64,000 nt of DNA from contig CADASF010000001.1 in NCBI GenBank assembly GCA_902790465.1, positions 1 through 64,000 on the forward strand, read 5' to 3'. Positions 44,292 to 53,743 of the stretch are shown here, one piece after another. This DNA is from an uncultured bacterium (GTDB taxonomy: Bacteria > Vulcanimicrobiota > CADAWZ01). Below the pieces are notes generated by a model. The model saw only the letters and a list, made by a program, of their open reading frames with translations. It was not told the origin of the DNA and made no database searches. Each line of letters begins with the position of its first letter. Position 1 is the first letter of the stretch. The position numbers and the translations under genes are program-made.

Positions 44292-44664
44292 ATACACACT
44301 TGGAATATCTGGTCATTTCGATTCAGCCCACTTTCTAAAAAATTACAATGGAGCTTGTGCAAATTTGCATGGTCATACTTGGAAAGTAGATATACTTGTC
44401 TCATCAGAAAAACTCGATGAAATAGGAATGGCGATAGATTTTAAAATACTAAAAAAAATGCTGAATACTATTCTCGATAAATATGATCATCATTTAATAA
44501 ATGATATTAAACCTTTTGACAATATAAATCCAACAGCTGAAAATCTTTCAAGAGAAATATATATAGAATTAAAATCTAAAATATCAAAAGAATATAAAAA
44601 TGCAAAATTAGAATCAGTAACAGTTTGGGAATCTCCAAACGCATTTGTGAAATTCGAAGAATAA
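44281..44664 (+). CDS. queD: 6-carboxy-5,6,7,8-tetrahydropterin synthase (QueD family)
   Basis: The 127 residues have the family's zinc ligands H17 (FDSAHFL) and H30/H32 (LHGHTW), the catalytic Cys C26, the DHHLIND segment and the terminal SVTVWESPNAF with its Glu. QueD makes the first pteridine of the queuosine/preQ0 route; the fold is shared with PTPS, so a tetrahydrobiopterin role cannot be excluded by sequence alone. queC, queE and queF are not in the window. The start lies inside the pilZ gene. A strong bidirectional terminator follows. Confidence 0.9.
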   Translation: MSGKYTLGISGHFDSAHFLKNYNGACANLHGHTWKVDILVSSEKLDEIGMAIDFKILKKMLNTILDKYDHHLINDIKPFDNINPTAENLSREIYIELKSKISKEYKNAKLESVTVWESPNAFVKFEE

Positions 44665-44668
44665 AAAA

Positions 44669-44747
44669 AGCCTCTAATCTAACATTTAACTGCACCTACT
44701 TTTAGTTATTTACTAAAAAATGGGTGCAGTTCAAATTTTTAGAGGCT
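44669..44747. terminator. Bidirectional terminator with nested stems
   Basis: AGCCTCTAA (44669-44677) pairs with TTAGAGGCT (44739-44747), and inside AACTGCACC (44688-44696) pairs with GGTGCAGTT (44723-44731). A-runs precede and T-runs follow, so it serves queD on the plus strand and mutL on the minus strand. Confidence 0.9.
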
Positions 44748-44761
44748 ATTTTTTATCCATT

Positions 44762-46675
44762 TCACTTTTTTCTCTTAAATAACTTTTCAAGCTCATATTT
44801 TGTGAATTTATGAATGACAGGTCTTCCATGTGGGCAGAAAAATGGCTCTTTTAATGTCATCAATTTTGCAAAAAGACTTTTCATCTCATCAAAACTCAAT
44901 TTTTTATTTGCCTTTATTGCACTTTTACAAGCTACCATGTGCCTCAAATTTTCCAACGGAATTATTTGGGAATTTTGAGTTTCCTCAATTATAGAAGTAA
45001 TAATGTCATCAATAAAAGATTTTATTTCTCTTTGTTCTATGAAAAATGGAACAGCTGTTATTTTGAAAGTGTTATTTCCAAAGTCTGCTATGTCAAAGCC
45101 AATTTCTTTAAAATAATCCAAATATTTTTTTGTTATTTCTGTTTTATCAGACGAAAGTTCAAGAATTTCTGGGATCAATAAAAATTGGATATTACCTTTA
45201 TTTCCTGTTGAATTTAATGATTCATATATAATTTTTTCATGTGCAGCATGCTGGTCAATCAATATAAATTCACCATTAAACTCACCTGCAATATATGTAT
45301 CAAATATTTGTGTAAGAGGTATGAAATTATAATTATTTTCGAAAATAAATTCGTTTTTATTTTCTATTTTCTTTTCTGTTTTTTGTTCTATATATTCTAT
45401 ATTATCAGTATTATTTTTATTTTCTTCAACAATTTCTACTTTTTCTTGTTGTTCTTTAGAAAATCTCTTTTCTTCATCATCAATAAAATCTTGAATATTT
45501 ACAGTTTCAGCAGGTTTTAACATACTATTCAAATATGTTGTAACCTTATTTTTTGTAACTTTCTGTATTGGTTGATAATATATTTTTTTCTCATTTTCAA
45601 AATCATCTATAGATTTTTCTTTTATCTCCCCTGTAATTGTGTCATATATTTCGCCATTTTCTGTCTCTGCTGTATAGCTAAATTCTGGATCACGAAAAGA
45701 TTTTACAGTTTCATTTATTACATGTTTGACAAAACCAAATATTTTTTGTTGTTCCTCAAAATGAATTTCTGTTTTTGCAGGGTGAACATTTACATCTATT
45801 GTATTTGGATCGATGTCCATTGAAAGAAAAACAAGAGGATATTTTTTTGTAGCTAAAAATGGAGAATATCCCTCAATTACGGCTTGAATAAGTTGCGTAT
45901 TTTTTATGATTCGTCCATTTACACAAAACATAATTTCATTTCTTGAAGACCTATCAACATCAGGAGAACAAATTATCCCCGTCAATTTTGCTGAAGGACA
46001 AGAACTTGATAGACTTTTCATCACATCTGTTGAAGGGATTCCCCATATCTTTTTTAAACAATCTTTTTTATTCATCGCAACAGGATAATCAAATATTATT
46101 CTGCCATTATTTTTTAGTCTAAAATGAATATCTCTCCTCAAAACAGCCATTGCAGACAGATATTTCACAATATGTGAAATCTCATTAGAAGGTGTTTTTT
46201 GAAATTTTTTTCTTGCAGGTGTATTATAAAAAAGGTTTGTAACTTTTACTGTTGTACCATCAGAACCAGATGCTTCCCTTGTATCAATAACCTGTCCACC
46301 TTCAACTATAATCATATAAGCAAAATCTTCATCTCTTTTTTTTGATACGATTTCAAGTCTCGATATTGCCCCTATGCTTGGGAGAGCTTCTCCCCTAAAA
46401 CCAAGTGTATTTATCGAAAATAAATCTTCAAATTTCGTTATTTTGCTAGTGGCAAATCTTTGAATAGCTATTGGAAGTTCATCTTTTGAAATTCCACAGC
46501 CATTATCTGTAATTTTTATAAGTGAATGTCCCCCATTTTCAAGGTCAACAAAAATTTCATCAGCTCCTGAATCAATAGCATTTTCTGTAAGTTCTTTGAT
46601 TACTGAAGCTGGTCTCTCGACAACTTCTCCAGCAGCTATCTTTTCAGATGTTTCATTACTCAATATCTGTATCAT
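44762..46675 (-). CDS. mutL: DNA mismatch repair protein MutL
   Basis: MutL couples mismatch recognition by MutS to strand removal. The 637 residues show the GHKL ATPase (NEXXA-like ELTENAIDSGA, DNGCGI, GFRGEALPSI) and a C-terminal domain with the endonuclease motif DQHAAHEKIIYE (about 485), ACKSAIKA and CPHGRP. This marks the nicking, MutH-independent type. The linker is Glu/Lys/Asn-rich. It starts 5 bases after the stop of the membrane-protein gene at 46681 and is the end of that operon. mutS is not in the window. Confidence 0.96.
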   Translation of the reverse strand: MIQILSNETSEKIAAGEVVERPASVIKELTENAIDSGADEIFVDLENGGHSLIKITDNGCGISKDELPIAIQRFATSKITKFEDLFSINTLGFRGEALPSIGAISRLEIVSKKRDEDFAYMIIVEGGQVIDTREASGSDGTTVKVTNLFYNTPARKKFQKTPSNEISHIVKYLSAMAVLRRDIHFRLKNNGRIIFDYPVAMNKKDCLKKIWGIPSTDVMKSLSSSCPSAKLTGIICSPDVDRSSRNEIMFCVNGRIIKNTQLIQAVIEGYSPFLATKKYPLVFLSMDIDPNTIDVNVHPAKTEIHFEEQQKIFGFVKHVINETVKSFRDPEFSYTAETENGEIYDTITGEIKEKSIDDFENEKKIYYQPIQKVTKNKVTTYLNSMLKPAETVNIQDFIDDEEKRFSKEQQEKVEIVEENKNNTDNIEYIEQKTEKKIENKNEFIFENNYNFIPLTQIFDTYIAGEFNGEFILIDQHAAHEKIIYESLNSTGNKGNIQFLLIPEILELSSDKTEITKKYLDYFKEIGFDIADFGNNTFKITAVPFFIEQREIKSFIDDIITSIIEETQNSQIIPLENLRHMVACKSAIKANKKLSFDEMKSLFAKLMTLKEPFFCPHGRPVIHKFTKYELEKLFKRKK

Positions 46676-46680
46676 ATATT

Positions 46681-47289
46681 TTAACCTTTTAATTTTTTAT
46701 TCTGCTCTAAATATTTATTTATTCTTTCAAGAACTAATTCCGCCCCTTCATAATTCGAAAAATTAAACAAACTAATATCTTTAACAGAATCATCACGCAA
46801 ATAACTAACCTTTAACCTGTATAAAACTGTTCTTGAATAGAATTTTTCAAGACTAAATTTTACATCATCTGATAAAACTATTTCCTGCTCACTATTTCCA
46901 TTAATTATTTTCAACTTATCACCAATAAATCTAAGTTCAAAAAATAAAAAATTTATTTTTTTCAAAAATAGATAAATAAAATATGCAATAATAAGAACTT
47001 GTACAAACATAAAAGCCATAATAAAAAAAGGAAAATACTTTTTAAATACTTCTGGGTTATTGGTAAAAATACTCATAAATATACCCTTATATAATGACAA
47101 TAGAGGCAAAAAAGCCCCCAACAACGCAGAAATAAAACAAGAAATAAAACAAGAAATAAAAAATAAAGTAAAAGTACGCCCTGTAAATTTAAAAATCAAA
47201 CAGTCATTTCCTTGTTCAACAACTCTTACAGGTGTCCAAGTTGCCTTTAATCTTTCGTTCAAAGAATCTTTTTGTAAATTAACTTTCAT
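46681..47289 (-). CDS. Two-helix membrane protein, paralogue of 48286-48927
   Basis: The 202-residue protein begins MKVNLQKDSLNERLK and is clearly related to the protein at 48286-48927 (MKVNLQKDDLNDKLK, then VRVVEQGNDCLIFKF versus VRVIEERNDYLVFKF, FFFELRFIGDKLKI versus FFFELRFIGDKLII, and a common end ELVLERINKYLEQNKKLKG). Two hydrophobic segments (about 42-70 and 92-115) flank a short loop, and the C-terminal part is soluble. No family is recognised. Its own ribosome site GGGGG precedes ATG 47289. Paralogy is seen; function is unknown. Confidence 0.75.
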   Translation of the reverse strand: MKVNLQKDSLNERLKATWTPVRVVEQGNDCLIFKFTGRTFTLFFISCFISCFISALLGAFLPLLSLYKGIFMSIFTNNPEVFKKYFPFFIMAFMFVQVLIIAYFIYLFLKKINFLFFELRFIGDKLKIINGNSEQEIVLSDDVKFSLEKFYSRTVLYRLKVSYLRDDSVKDISLFNFSNYEGAELVLERINKYLEQNKKLKG

Positions 47290-47345
47290 TTTTGCCCCCT
47301 AAAAAGTATTCATCAAAATTAATAATTATTAACTCGTTGTATTAG

Positions 47346-48293
47346 TTATTTTTTATCAATTATGTAAATACTGCTCTCATTATTTGGATTTGGATCGCTT
47401 ATTTTTTCAGCTCCCCATGGCGAACCTTTTGCACTCCCCTTATAAAAAACATTCTTTACACTATAAAAAGCATTTTTTCCTATCTCTGTAACAGAATCTG
47501 GAATAGTCAAAATTATTAAGTTAGTGCAACCATAAAAAGCATTATCTCCAATTTTCGTTATCGAATCAGGAACTAATACAGTTTTTAAGTTTTTGCAGTT
47601 TTTAAATAAATCTTTTCCAATACTTGTTATTTGATATTCTTTTTTATTAATCAATTTATATTTTGGGGGAATTCTTATTGATGTAATATTTCTCTTACTC
47701 ATGTAATTATTTGAAAATTTAAGTATCAGCATACAAATTAATATTGAACAAAAAAAATAAACTGAATACGGGTTTAAACTATGCCTACTATTAAGATTAT
47801 ATTTAAAAAAATAAAAGATACTTGCTATAAAACAGCAGAATGCAATAAAATAAATAAATACTGATAATGAACACCCCAAATTATGAATATTTTCATTTTC
47901 ACATTTTATATATGTTTTTCTTATTTTCTTTAAAACATAATCATTTAATTCATTCTTACTTTTTTTATTCCATATTGCCTTTAATAACATAAATAATGCA
48001 ATTACAAAAATTGTATCTATAATATACCAAATAGCAGGATGACATGCTAAGATTTTATTCAAAGAATATACATTTTCTAAAATGTTCTTCTCATAATATC
48101 CTTTTATTCCCAATATACTTAAATAAATTATTCCAAAAGTATAAGCAATACAAAATACTGAAACAACTAATTTAAAAATTATGTTATCAGATTCTATGAT
48201 AGAATCCAATATATATCCTTTTTCATTATTATCATATTTATATATTGTTTTCTCTATATTGACTTTTTTTTGTTGTTTATCAAGATCAATCAT
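47346..48293 (-). CDS. Membrane-anchored BspA-type leucine-rich-repeat protein
   Basis: The 315 residues hold about four membrane helices (about 38-62, 88-108, 145-166, 178-196) and a C-terminal domain (about 200-300) with two to three LRR_5/BspA repeats of the form LKTVLVPDSITKIGDNAFYGC and LTIPDSVTEIGKNAFYSV, then YKGSAKGSPWGAE, typical of BspA ends. BspA-like repeats mediate binding to proteins or surfaces; here they are short and attached to a membrane part. The start overlaps the upstream gene by 8 bases (ATGATTGA), so the two are coupled. The two paralogues flank it. Confidence 0.75.
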   Translation of the reverse strand: MIDLDKQQKKVNIEKTIYKYDNNEKGYILDSIIESDNIIFKLVVSVFCIAYTFGIIYLSILGIKGYYEKNILENVYSLNKILACHPAIWYIIDTIFVIALFMLLKAIWNKKSKNELNDYVLKKIRKTYIKCENENIHNLGCSLSVFIYFIAFCCFIASIFYFFKYNLNSRHSLNPYSVYFFCSILICMLILKFSNNYMSKRNITSIRIPPKYKLINKKEYQITSIGKDLFKNCKNLKTVLVPDSITKIGDNAFYGCTNLIILTIPDSVTEIGKNAFYSVKNVFYKGSAKGSPWGAEKISDPNPNNESSIYIIDKK

Positions 48294-48927
48294 AGCTATT
48301 ATCTAAACCTTTGTATTTTTTGTTCTGCTCTAAATATTCATTTATTCTCTCAAGAAGTAATTTCGCCACATCACGATTCGCAAAAGTAAATAAAACAATT
48401 TTTTTATAATCATAATCACAAGAATAACTGACATTTAATTTATATATAGGGCGTCTATACTCACCTCCTTCTTTTTCAATACTGAATTTCACATCATCAT
48501 CTAAAACTATTTCTTTTTTGCCTTCTTTCTTAGCTATTATCAATTTATCACCAATAAACCTAAGCTCAAAAAAGAAATGAAAAACTTTTGCTAAAAATAG
48601 ATAAATAAAAAATGAGACAACTAAAATCGCAAGCCCCATAAAAAAGATCATGGTAATACAACTATCTTGTTTAGGAAGTGAAAAAATATTAATAAATATG
48701 TCAAATATTCCCAACATTCTATCCTGCAATGAACGAGAAAGTTTAGAAAACAATGTAGGAGTTACAACAACAGAAAGAAAGAGAGACAGCATAAATACAA
48801 AAGCGTCTCGAGCTTCATCTGAAAATTTAAAAACTAAATAGTCATTCCTTTCTTCAATAACTCTTACATGTGCATGATGTGCCTTTAATTTATCGTTCAA
48901 ATCATCTTTTTGTAAATTAACTTTCAT
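48286..48927 (-). CDS. Two-helix membrane protein, paralogue of 46681-47289
   Basis: The 213-residue protein begins MKVNLQKDDLNDKLKAHHAHVRVI and has two hydrophobic segments (about 45-65 and 97-122), then a soluble C-terminal part ending EYLEQNKKYKGLDNSYD. It lies directly after a transcription terminator for the carboxyltransferase operon and likely heads the operon toward mutL. Its stop overlaps the start of the leucine-rich-repeat gene by 8 bases. See the entry at 46681 for the shared segments. Function unknown. Confidence 0.75.
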   Translation of the reverse strand: MKVNLQKDDLNDKLKAHHAHVRVIEERNDYLVFKFSDEARDAFVFMLSLFLSVVVTPTLFSKLSRSLQDRMLGIFDIFINIFSLPKQDSCITMIFFMGLAILVVSFFIYLFLAKVFHFFFELRFIGDKLIIAKKEGKKEIVLDDDVKFSIEKEGGEYRRPIYKLNVSYSCDYDYKKIVLFTFANRDVAKLLLERINEYLEQNKKYKGLDNSYD

Positions 48928-48944
48928 TTTTACCCTCTAAAAAA

Positions 48945-48982
48945 AATCCTCTACTTCAACATAGAAGATAAAGTAGAGGATT
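48945..48982 (-). terminator. Terminator after carboxyltransferase gene
   Basis: AATCCTCTACTT (48945-48956) pairs exactly with AAGTAGAGGATT (48971-48982). On the minus strand a run of T follows, ending just before the ribosome site of 48927. It separates the two operons. Confidence 0.92.
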
Positions 48983-49000
48983 AATTAATAGTAATGTTAA

Positions 49001-50536
49001 TTATAGAGGAATATTGCCATGTTTCTTTGGTGGCAAACTCTCTCTTTTGCTTCTCAAGCTGTCGAGTGCAATTATCAATTTTGGTCTTGTATATAATGGG
49101 TCTATGACCTCATCTATATAACCAAGCTCTGCAGCTCTATATGGATTTGCAAATTTATCTTTGTATTCTGCCACAAGTTCTGCCTGTGTCTCTTTTGGAG
49201 TTGCACTTTCTTTTATCTGTTTTCTAAAGATGATTTTTACAGCTCCATCTGCTCCCATTACAGCTACTTCTGCTGAAGGGAATGCAAAATTGATGTCTGC
49301 TCTGATATGTTTGCTTGCCATAACATCATAAGCACCGCCATAGGCTTTTCTGACGATTACAGTGATTTTTGGAACTGTTGCTTCAGTGAAAGCATATAGC
49401 AATTTTGCACCATGTGTGATGATTCCGCCATATTCTTGTTCAGTACCAGGCATAAATCCAGGAACATCTACAAATGTAATAAGTGGAATGTTGAAAGCAT
49501 CACAGAATCTTACAAATCTTGCTGCTTTTGTAGATGCTTTGATATCGAGACAACCTGCAAGATACATTGGATTATTTGCAACTATTCCAACAGAAAAGCC
49601 TGCAAGTCTTCCAAATCCAACAATTATATTTTTTGCATAATTTTCATGAACTTCGAGAAGATAATTGTCATCGAGAACTAGCTTCAAAAGTTCCTTCATA
49701 TCATAAGGTTTACCTGAATCTTCAGGAACTATTGTACGAAGTCTTTCTTCAAGTCTATTTGGATCGTCATTACATACAACAACAGGTGGATCCTGTAAGT
49801 TATTCTGTGGAATATACTTTAAAAGCTCTCTTATCAAATTGAGAGCATCTTCATCTGTACCTACAGCAAAATGTGATACACCACTTACTGATCCATGTGT
49901 TGAAGCTCCGCCAAGTCTATCTTGTGTAACATCTTCACCTGTTACGGCTTTTATGACTTCTGGTCCAGTTATAAACATGTGGCTTGTCTTGTCAACCATT
50001 ACGATAAAATCTGTGATTGAAGGTGAATATACAGCACCACCTGCACAGGGACCCATTATGACTGAAAGTTGAGGAACAACACCAGAAGCAAGTACATTTC
50101 TATTGAAGATCTCGCCATATCCTGCAAGACTTACAACACCTTCTTGAATTCTTGCACCACCTGAATCGTTTAAGCCGATAACAGGAGCCCCATTTTTCAT
50201 AGCCAAATCCATTATTTTGCAAATTTTACGACCATAGGCACCGCTCAAAGCACCGCCAAAAACAGTAAAATCCTGTGCAAAAACATATACAAGACGACCA
50301 TTTATTTTTCCATATCCAGTTATAACCCCATCGCCCAAAATCTTCTCAACTCCAAAATCTTGGCATTGATGTGTTACAAACTTATCAAGCTCCATAAATG
50401 TATCGTCATCGAGTAATTTTACGATTCTCTCTCTTGCAGTTAGTTTACCTTTTGCATGCTGTTTTTCTATCTTATCAATACCGCCAGCCAATTCGGCATC
50501 GGCATTCATCTGTTCTAACTTGGTCAATCTATCCAT
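49001..50536 (-). CDS. Carboxyltransferase subunit (PccB/MmdA family)
   Basis: I start at ATG 50536 ([10 protein letters not shown]), with AGGAG 8 bases upstream; a longer frame begins at TTG 50554 directly after the previous stop. The 511 residues are the 12S/MmdA-type carboxyltransferase: [79 protein letters not shown] and [15 protein letters not shown]. The family moves carboxyl between biotin and an acyl-CoA (methylmalonyl- or propionyl-CoA). Position after the fused alpha-biotin gene supports a methylmalonyl-CoA decarboxylase or transcarboxylase role. Acyl specificity is inferred. Confidence 0.92.
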   Translation of the reverse strand: MDRLTKLEQMNADAELAGGIDKIEKQHAKGKLTARERIVKLLDDDTFMELDKFVTHQCQDFGVEKILGDGVITGYGKINGRLVYVFAQDFTVFGGALSGAYGRKICKIMDLAMKNGAPVIGLNDSGGARIQEGVVSLAGYGEIFNRNVLASGVVPQLSVIMGPCAGGAVYSPSITDFIVMVDKTSHMFITGPEVIKAVTGEDVTQDRLGGASTHGSVSGVSHFAVGTDEDALNLIRELLKYIPQNNLQDPPVVVCNDDPNRLEERLRTIVPEDSGKPYDMKELLKLVLDDNYLLEVHENYAKNIIVGFGRLAGFSVGIVANNPMYLAGCLDIKASTKAARFVRFCDAFNIPLITFVDVPGFMPGTEQEYGGIITHGAKLLYAFTEATVPKITVIVRKAYGGAYDVMASKHIRADINFAFPSAEVAVMGADGAVKIIFRKQIKESATPKETQAELVAEYKDKFANPYRAAELGYIDEVIDPLYTRPKLIIALDSLRSKRESLPPKKHGNIPL

Positions 50537-50554
50537 TAAGATAACTCCTATCAA

Positions 50555-52498
50555 TTATTTTGCAGTTATAATAGCAAGAACTGCATCTTTTTCAACAGAA
50601 GAACCTGCAGAGAAATTGAGTGCTTTTACAACTCCACTTTCTGTTGCATTTACAGCCATTTGCATTTTCATTGCCTCAATAGTTGCAACTGGTTCATCTT
50701 TCTTGACTTCATCTCCAACTTTCTTTTCATAGCGAACAAGAAGTCCTGGCATTGGAGCTTTTATTTCGATATCGCCTGCTTCAGCTTTTGCTTGAACAAC
50801 AGGTGCAGGAGCTACTTTTTTCTCTTCAACCTTAGGAGCTGGTTTTGCAACAGGTTTTGGAGTTTCTTTTTTGACTTCAGGCTTTGGCTCTTGTCTTACT
50901 GGAGGAACTGCTCTCCTTACAGATGTAATAACAGGAGTTCCGCCAACTTCTTCAACGAGAACTTTATATGGAGATTCATTTACAAATACATTGAATTCTC
51001 TCATAAATTCTGTTTTTTCGACTTTTGGCTTATCTGAAAGTTCACCAGAAAGTGCTTTCTTTACTATTTCGTCTTCTTTTTTGACATCTTCAAGTGTTGT
51101 TGGCTTTACTTCCTCTGGAGGTGTTTCAAGTCCATATTTCCATTTTAAGAATCTGAGACCTGTCATTGGGAATAAGACATATGTCAAAACATCTTTTATA
51201 TCACTTGAAATAGGAGCAACTGTCTTTATTGCTTCTGGCATTTCTGGTTTAAGCATATCTGCTGCTCTGCAAGTAATAGGTTTAGAACCCTTTGGATAAT
51301 CTCTCAAAGCGAGTTTCTGAAGTTCTTCTTTTACAGGAACTGGTGGCTTGCCATAGAGACCATAAATATAATCTTTTACCTGTGCAGGGATTATTTTATA
51401 TCTGCCAAAAAGTACATTTTGAACAGCCTGTGTTCCAACCATTTGGCTTGTAGGTGTAACAAGTGGTGGATAACCCAAATCAGCTCTTGTCTGTGGAAGC
51501 TCTTTATATACATCTTGAAGTTTGTCAAGAGCCTGCATCTCTCTGAGTTGGTTTACCAAATTTGTAGCCATTCCGCCTGGTATTTGATGTTTCAAAACAC
51601 CTGGGTCAATGACAGACATCTTTGTTGTATCTCTGTATTTTCTATATTTTGGGCTGATTTCTTCGAGTTTCTTTGCAACATCGAGGAGAATATCCATATT
51701 TAATTTAGGATCTCTTTCTGTGTCTTTAAGGGCAGCAACTATTGGTTCAACTGCTGGCTGTGAAGTTCTGAGTCCAAATGTTGAAATACAAGTATCAACA
51801 ATATCAACTCCTGCTTCTATAGCTTTTAATAAAGTCATAGAAGCCATACCGCTTGTATAGTGTGTATGTAATTGAAGTGGAACATCTACAGCTTTTTTGA
51901 GAGCAGTAAATAAATCGAAAGCATCGTAAGGGCTCATAAGTCCTGCCATATCTTTAATACAAATGCTATCTGCTCCCATTTCAACAAATTTCTTTGCCTT
52001 GTTTACATAATAATCAATATTATATATTTCTCCGCCCAAACGAGGTTGAGTCAAAGAATATGACATAGCAGCTTGAATATGTTTTCCTGCTTTTTTGATT
52101 GCTTTAAATGATGTCTCATAATTTCTCTCATCATTCAATGCGTCAAATACTCTAAAAATATCTATTCCGACATCTGCAGCATTTTCAACAAATGCTTCTA
52201 CTACATCATCTGCATAATTACGATAGCCGAGAAGGTTTTGACCTCTCAAAAGCATTGTCAATTTTACATCTGGCAAAAGTTTTCTCAATATTCTGGCTCT
52301 TTCCCATGGGTCTTCGTTTAGGAATCTTGTACAGACATCAAATGTTGCACCGCCCCAAACTTCCATAGAGTAAAAACCTGCACGATTCATCTGATCTGCA
52401 ACAGCTTCCATATCTTCGATTCTAAGTCTTGTTGCAAAAGAAGATTGATGACTATCTCTAAAAGTTGTATCGGAAATTAAAACTGGTTTCCTTTCCAT
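50555..52498 (-). CDS. Pyruvate/oxaloacetate carboxyltransferase fused to a biotin-carrier domain
   Basis: The 647 residues hold the carboxyltransferase barrel (about 5-300; DTTFRDSHQS, metal-site HTHYTSG, the carbamylated-Lys region SICIKDMAG), the conserved C-terminal PycB part and a Pro/Ala/Lys linker leading to a biotinyl domain (about 578-647; APMPGLLVRYEKKVG and the biotin site AMKM). The same architecture occurs in oxaloacetate decarboxylase alpha, the pyruvate carboxylase B subunit and transcarboxylase 5S plus 1.3S. AGGAGG lies before ATG 52498. It lies 18 bases before the carboxyltransferase start and 170 bases after the small subunit gene. Confidence 0.93.
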   Translation of the reverse strand: MERKPVLISDTTFRDSHQSSFATRLRIEDMEAVADQMNRAGFYSMEVWGGATFDVCTRFLNEDPWERARILRKLLPDVKLTMLLRGQNLLGYRNYADDVVEAFVENAADVGIDIFRVFDALNDERNYETSFKAIKKAGKHIQAAMSYSLTQPRLGGEIYNIDYYVNKAKKFVEMGADSICIKDMAGLMSPYDAFDLFTALKKAVDVPLQLHTHYTSGMASMTLLKAIEAGVDIVDTCISTFGLRTSQPAVEPIVAALKDTERDPKLNMDILLDVAKKLEEISPKYRKYRDTTKMSVIDPGVLKHQIPGGMATNLVNQLREMQALDKLQDVYKELPQTRADLGYPPLVTPTSQMVGTQAVQNVLFGRYKIIPAQVKDYIYGLYGKPPVPVKEELQKLALRDYPKGSKPITCRAADMLKPEMPEAIKTVAPISSDIKDVLTYVLFPMTGLRFLKWKYGLETPPEEVKPTTLEDVKKEDEIVKKALSGELSDKPKVEKTEFMREFNVFVNESPYKVLVEEVGGTPVITSVRRAVPPVRQEPKPEVKKETPKPVAKPAPKVEEKKVAPAPVVQAKAEAGDIEIKAPMPGLLVRYEKKVGDEVKKDEPVATIEAMKMQMAVNATESGVVKALNFSAGSSVEKDAVLAIITAK

Positions 52499-52623
52499 TA
52501 ATACCTCCTAAAAGGATTATCTTTTGACATACTCATAAAGAGTTTCCCCATTTTTTTAGGGCATTAACCGCTGTCATACGGCTTAGGCGATCATTAGTCT
52601 TATCGATCGTAATTGGTCAATGT

Positions 52624-52641
52624 CACGGAAATCAATTTTTG
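52624..52641. repeat. R2c: single R2 end between small subunit and biotin gene
   Basis: CACGGAAATCAATTTTTG is identical to the first end of R2a apart from one T. No partner end is seen within 200 bases. It is in the 170-base leader between the two carboxyltransferase genes, where nothing else is recognisable. Confidence 0.55.
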
Positions 52642-52668
52642 TTATTAATTTCCATGGATTAATATGGG

Positions 52669-52890
52669 TTACCATCTAAGACCTTTCATACCGACAAGTC
52701 TGCGATTTTCCATATTTTCAGATCTTCCAACAAATCTCCAAGGACTTGCCTGTGGAGCTATTGTCTGTGGAAGAATTATAAAAGGAGGCGGTTGAATTAT
52801 CTCTCTTGGCCCACCCTGTTCAAGGCATAATCCAACAGCCGTTGTTATTGCACTTACAACTTCTTCATCTATAGATTTATCTATGTCCAA
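52669..52890 (-). CDS. Small subunit resembling decarboxylase epsilon (MmdE/OadG C-terminus)
   Basis: The 73-residue protein starts at TTG 52890, 5 bases after GGAGG; a TTG 12 bases earlier would overlap that site. Visible motifs are EEVVSAITTAVGLCLEQ near the start and the end SPWRFVGRSENMENRR, the SPW-x-x-GR-x-x-x-M-x-x-R signature of the C-terminal half of delta/gamma subunits of Na+-pumping decarboxylases and of the small MmdE. It lacks the N-terminal membrane helix that OadG and MmdD have. Its usual partner, membrane subunit OadB/MmdB, is not in the window. It may link the biotin protein to the transferase. Confidence 0.7.
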   Translation of the reverse strand: MDIDKSIDEEVVSAITTAVGLCLEQGGPREIIQPPPFIILPQTIAPQASPWRFVGRSENMENRRLVGMKGLRW

Positions 52891-53002
52891 ATCGTCCTCC
52901 AAGTCTGTCTCTTCTCATAAATGTATTCTTTAGTCTCTGTTTCTTTGTTATTTTATCTTAACTTTGTTTAATTCTTTTTTCTTATATGTCTTTCCTTTTT
53001 AT

Positions 53003-53566
53003 CTATTCTATATTGTCAATATCAATATCATCATCGTCATCTTTTGTTTTTTTATCTGTTGAAGAGCCCCCCTGTAAAAGAGTATTTATCATACCTGCAG
53101 GATCATTTGCTGTTTCTTTCTTTTTTTCAGGCTTTACATTTGAAAATAATTTGACAAAATTTTTCTTTGGGTTATATGAACTCAAAATTCCAAAATAATT
53201 TTCAAAAAGACTGACAGGAACATAAATTCTCGAATCAACCATTACTGGAGCCAATGGAACAAATCTTTTACCACCATTTACATTTATCTGCTTTTGACCT
53301 ACAAAACAAATTACAGTATTTTTTTTGGAAATAAATTTAATCCTCGATTTTCCATTTTCTTTAGAAACAAATGATTTAATTTTCAATTTATCTGCAGTTA
53401 TTTTGGCAGGAACAAAAATCATGCCATTTATCACTGTTGCAGAATTTGAACCTGTATAACTTTTACTGTCAATTATCATTTTGACATGTGGCAAACCACC
53501 TGCTATTGCTATACTAAATAAAAAAACAAAAAATACAAAACTTAAAAAAATAGATTTCTTATACAT
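53003..53566 (-). CDS. Exported copper-amine-oxidase N-domain-like protein
   Basis: I start at ATG 53566 (MYKKSIFLSF), with GGAGGG 9 bases upstream. The 187-residue product has a signal peptide (cleaved near IAIAG-GL) and one copper-amine-oxidase N-terminal-like domain (about 30-140), marked by GMIFVPAKITADKLKIK and APVMVDSRIYVPVSLFENY, a fold common in Firmicutes secreted or cell-wall proteins that lack oxidase activity. The end is Asp-rich (KTKDDDDDIDIDNIE). Role unknown. It lies upstream of the small carboxyltransferase subunit with a gap of 112 bases. Confidence 0.75.
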   Translation of the reverse strand: MYKKSIFLSFVFFVFLFSIAIAGGLPHVKMIIDSKSYTGSNSATVINGMIFVPAKITADKLKIKSFVSKENGKSRIKFISKKNTVICFVGQKQINVNGGKRFVPLAPVMVDSRIYVPVSLFENYFGILSSYNPKKNFVKLFSNVKPEKKKETANDPAGMINTLLQGGSSTDKKTKDDDDDIDIDNIE

Positions 53567-53683
53567 ATCTAATACCCTCCACGAAAACATAAAAATTACA
53601 CATGCTTAGTCGCATTATATTTTTTGATTATAGCATGTTGAGAAAAATTTTGCAAAAATTATATATTTTCAAATTTATATTAT

Positions 53684-53718
53684 AAAAAAAAGCTATCCAA
53701 AAATTAAAATTGGATAGC
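53684..53718 (-). terminator. Terminator after zinc-ribbon gene
   Basis: GCTATCCAA (53692-53700) pairs with TTGGATAGC (53710-53718). On the minus strand it is followed by a run of eight T. Confidence 0.9.
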
Positions 53719-53743
53719 CCCAAAAATGTCTATTTCATCGAAA

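Noticed and set aside
43437-47345. Similar TTAACTCGTTGT blocks at 43437-43448 and 47331-47342
   Set aside because: Only about 20 similar A+T-rich bases at two sites, without inverted ends; too short to call a repeat family.
52877-52918. 13-codon frame (MRRDRLGGRFGHR) overlapping the start of the small decarboxylase subunit
   Set aside because: It has no ribosome site of its own and its codons include the GGAGG of the subunit gene; probably incidental, though a coupled leader peptide cannot be excluded.
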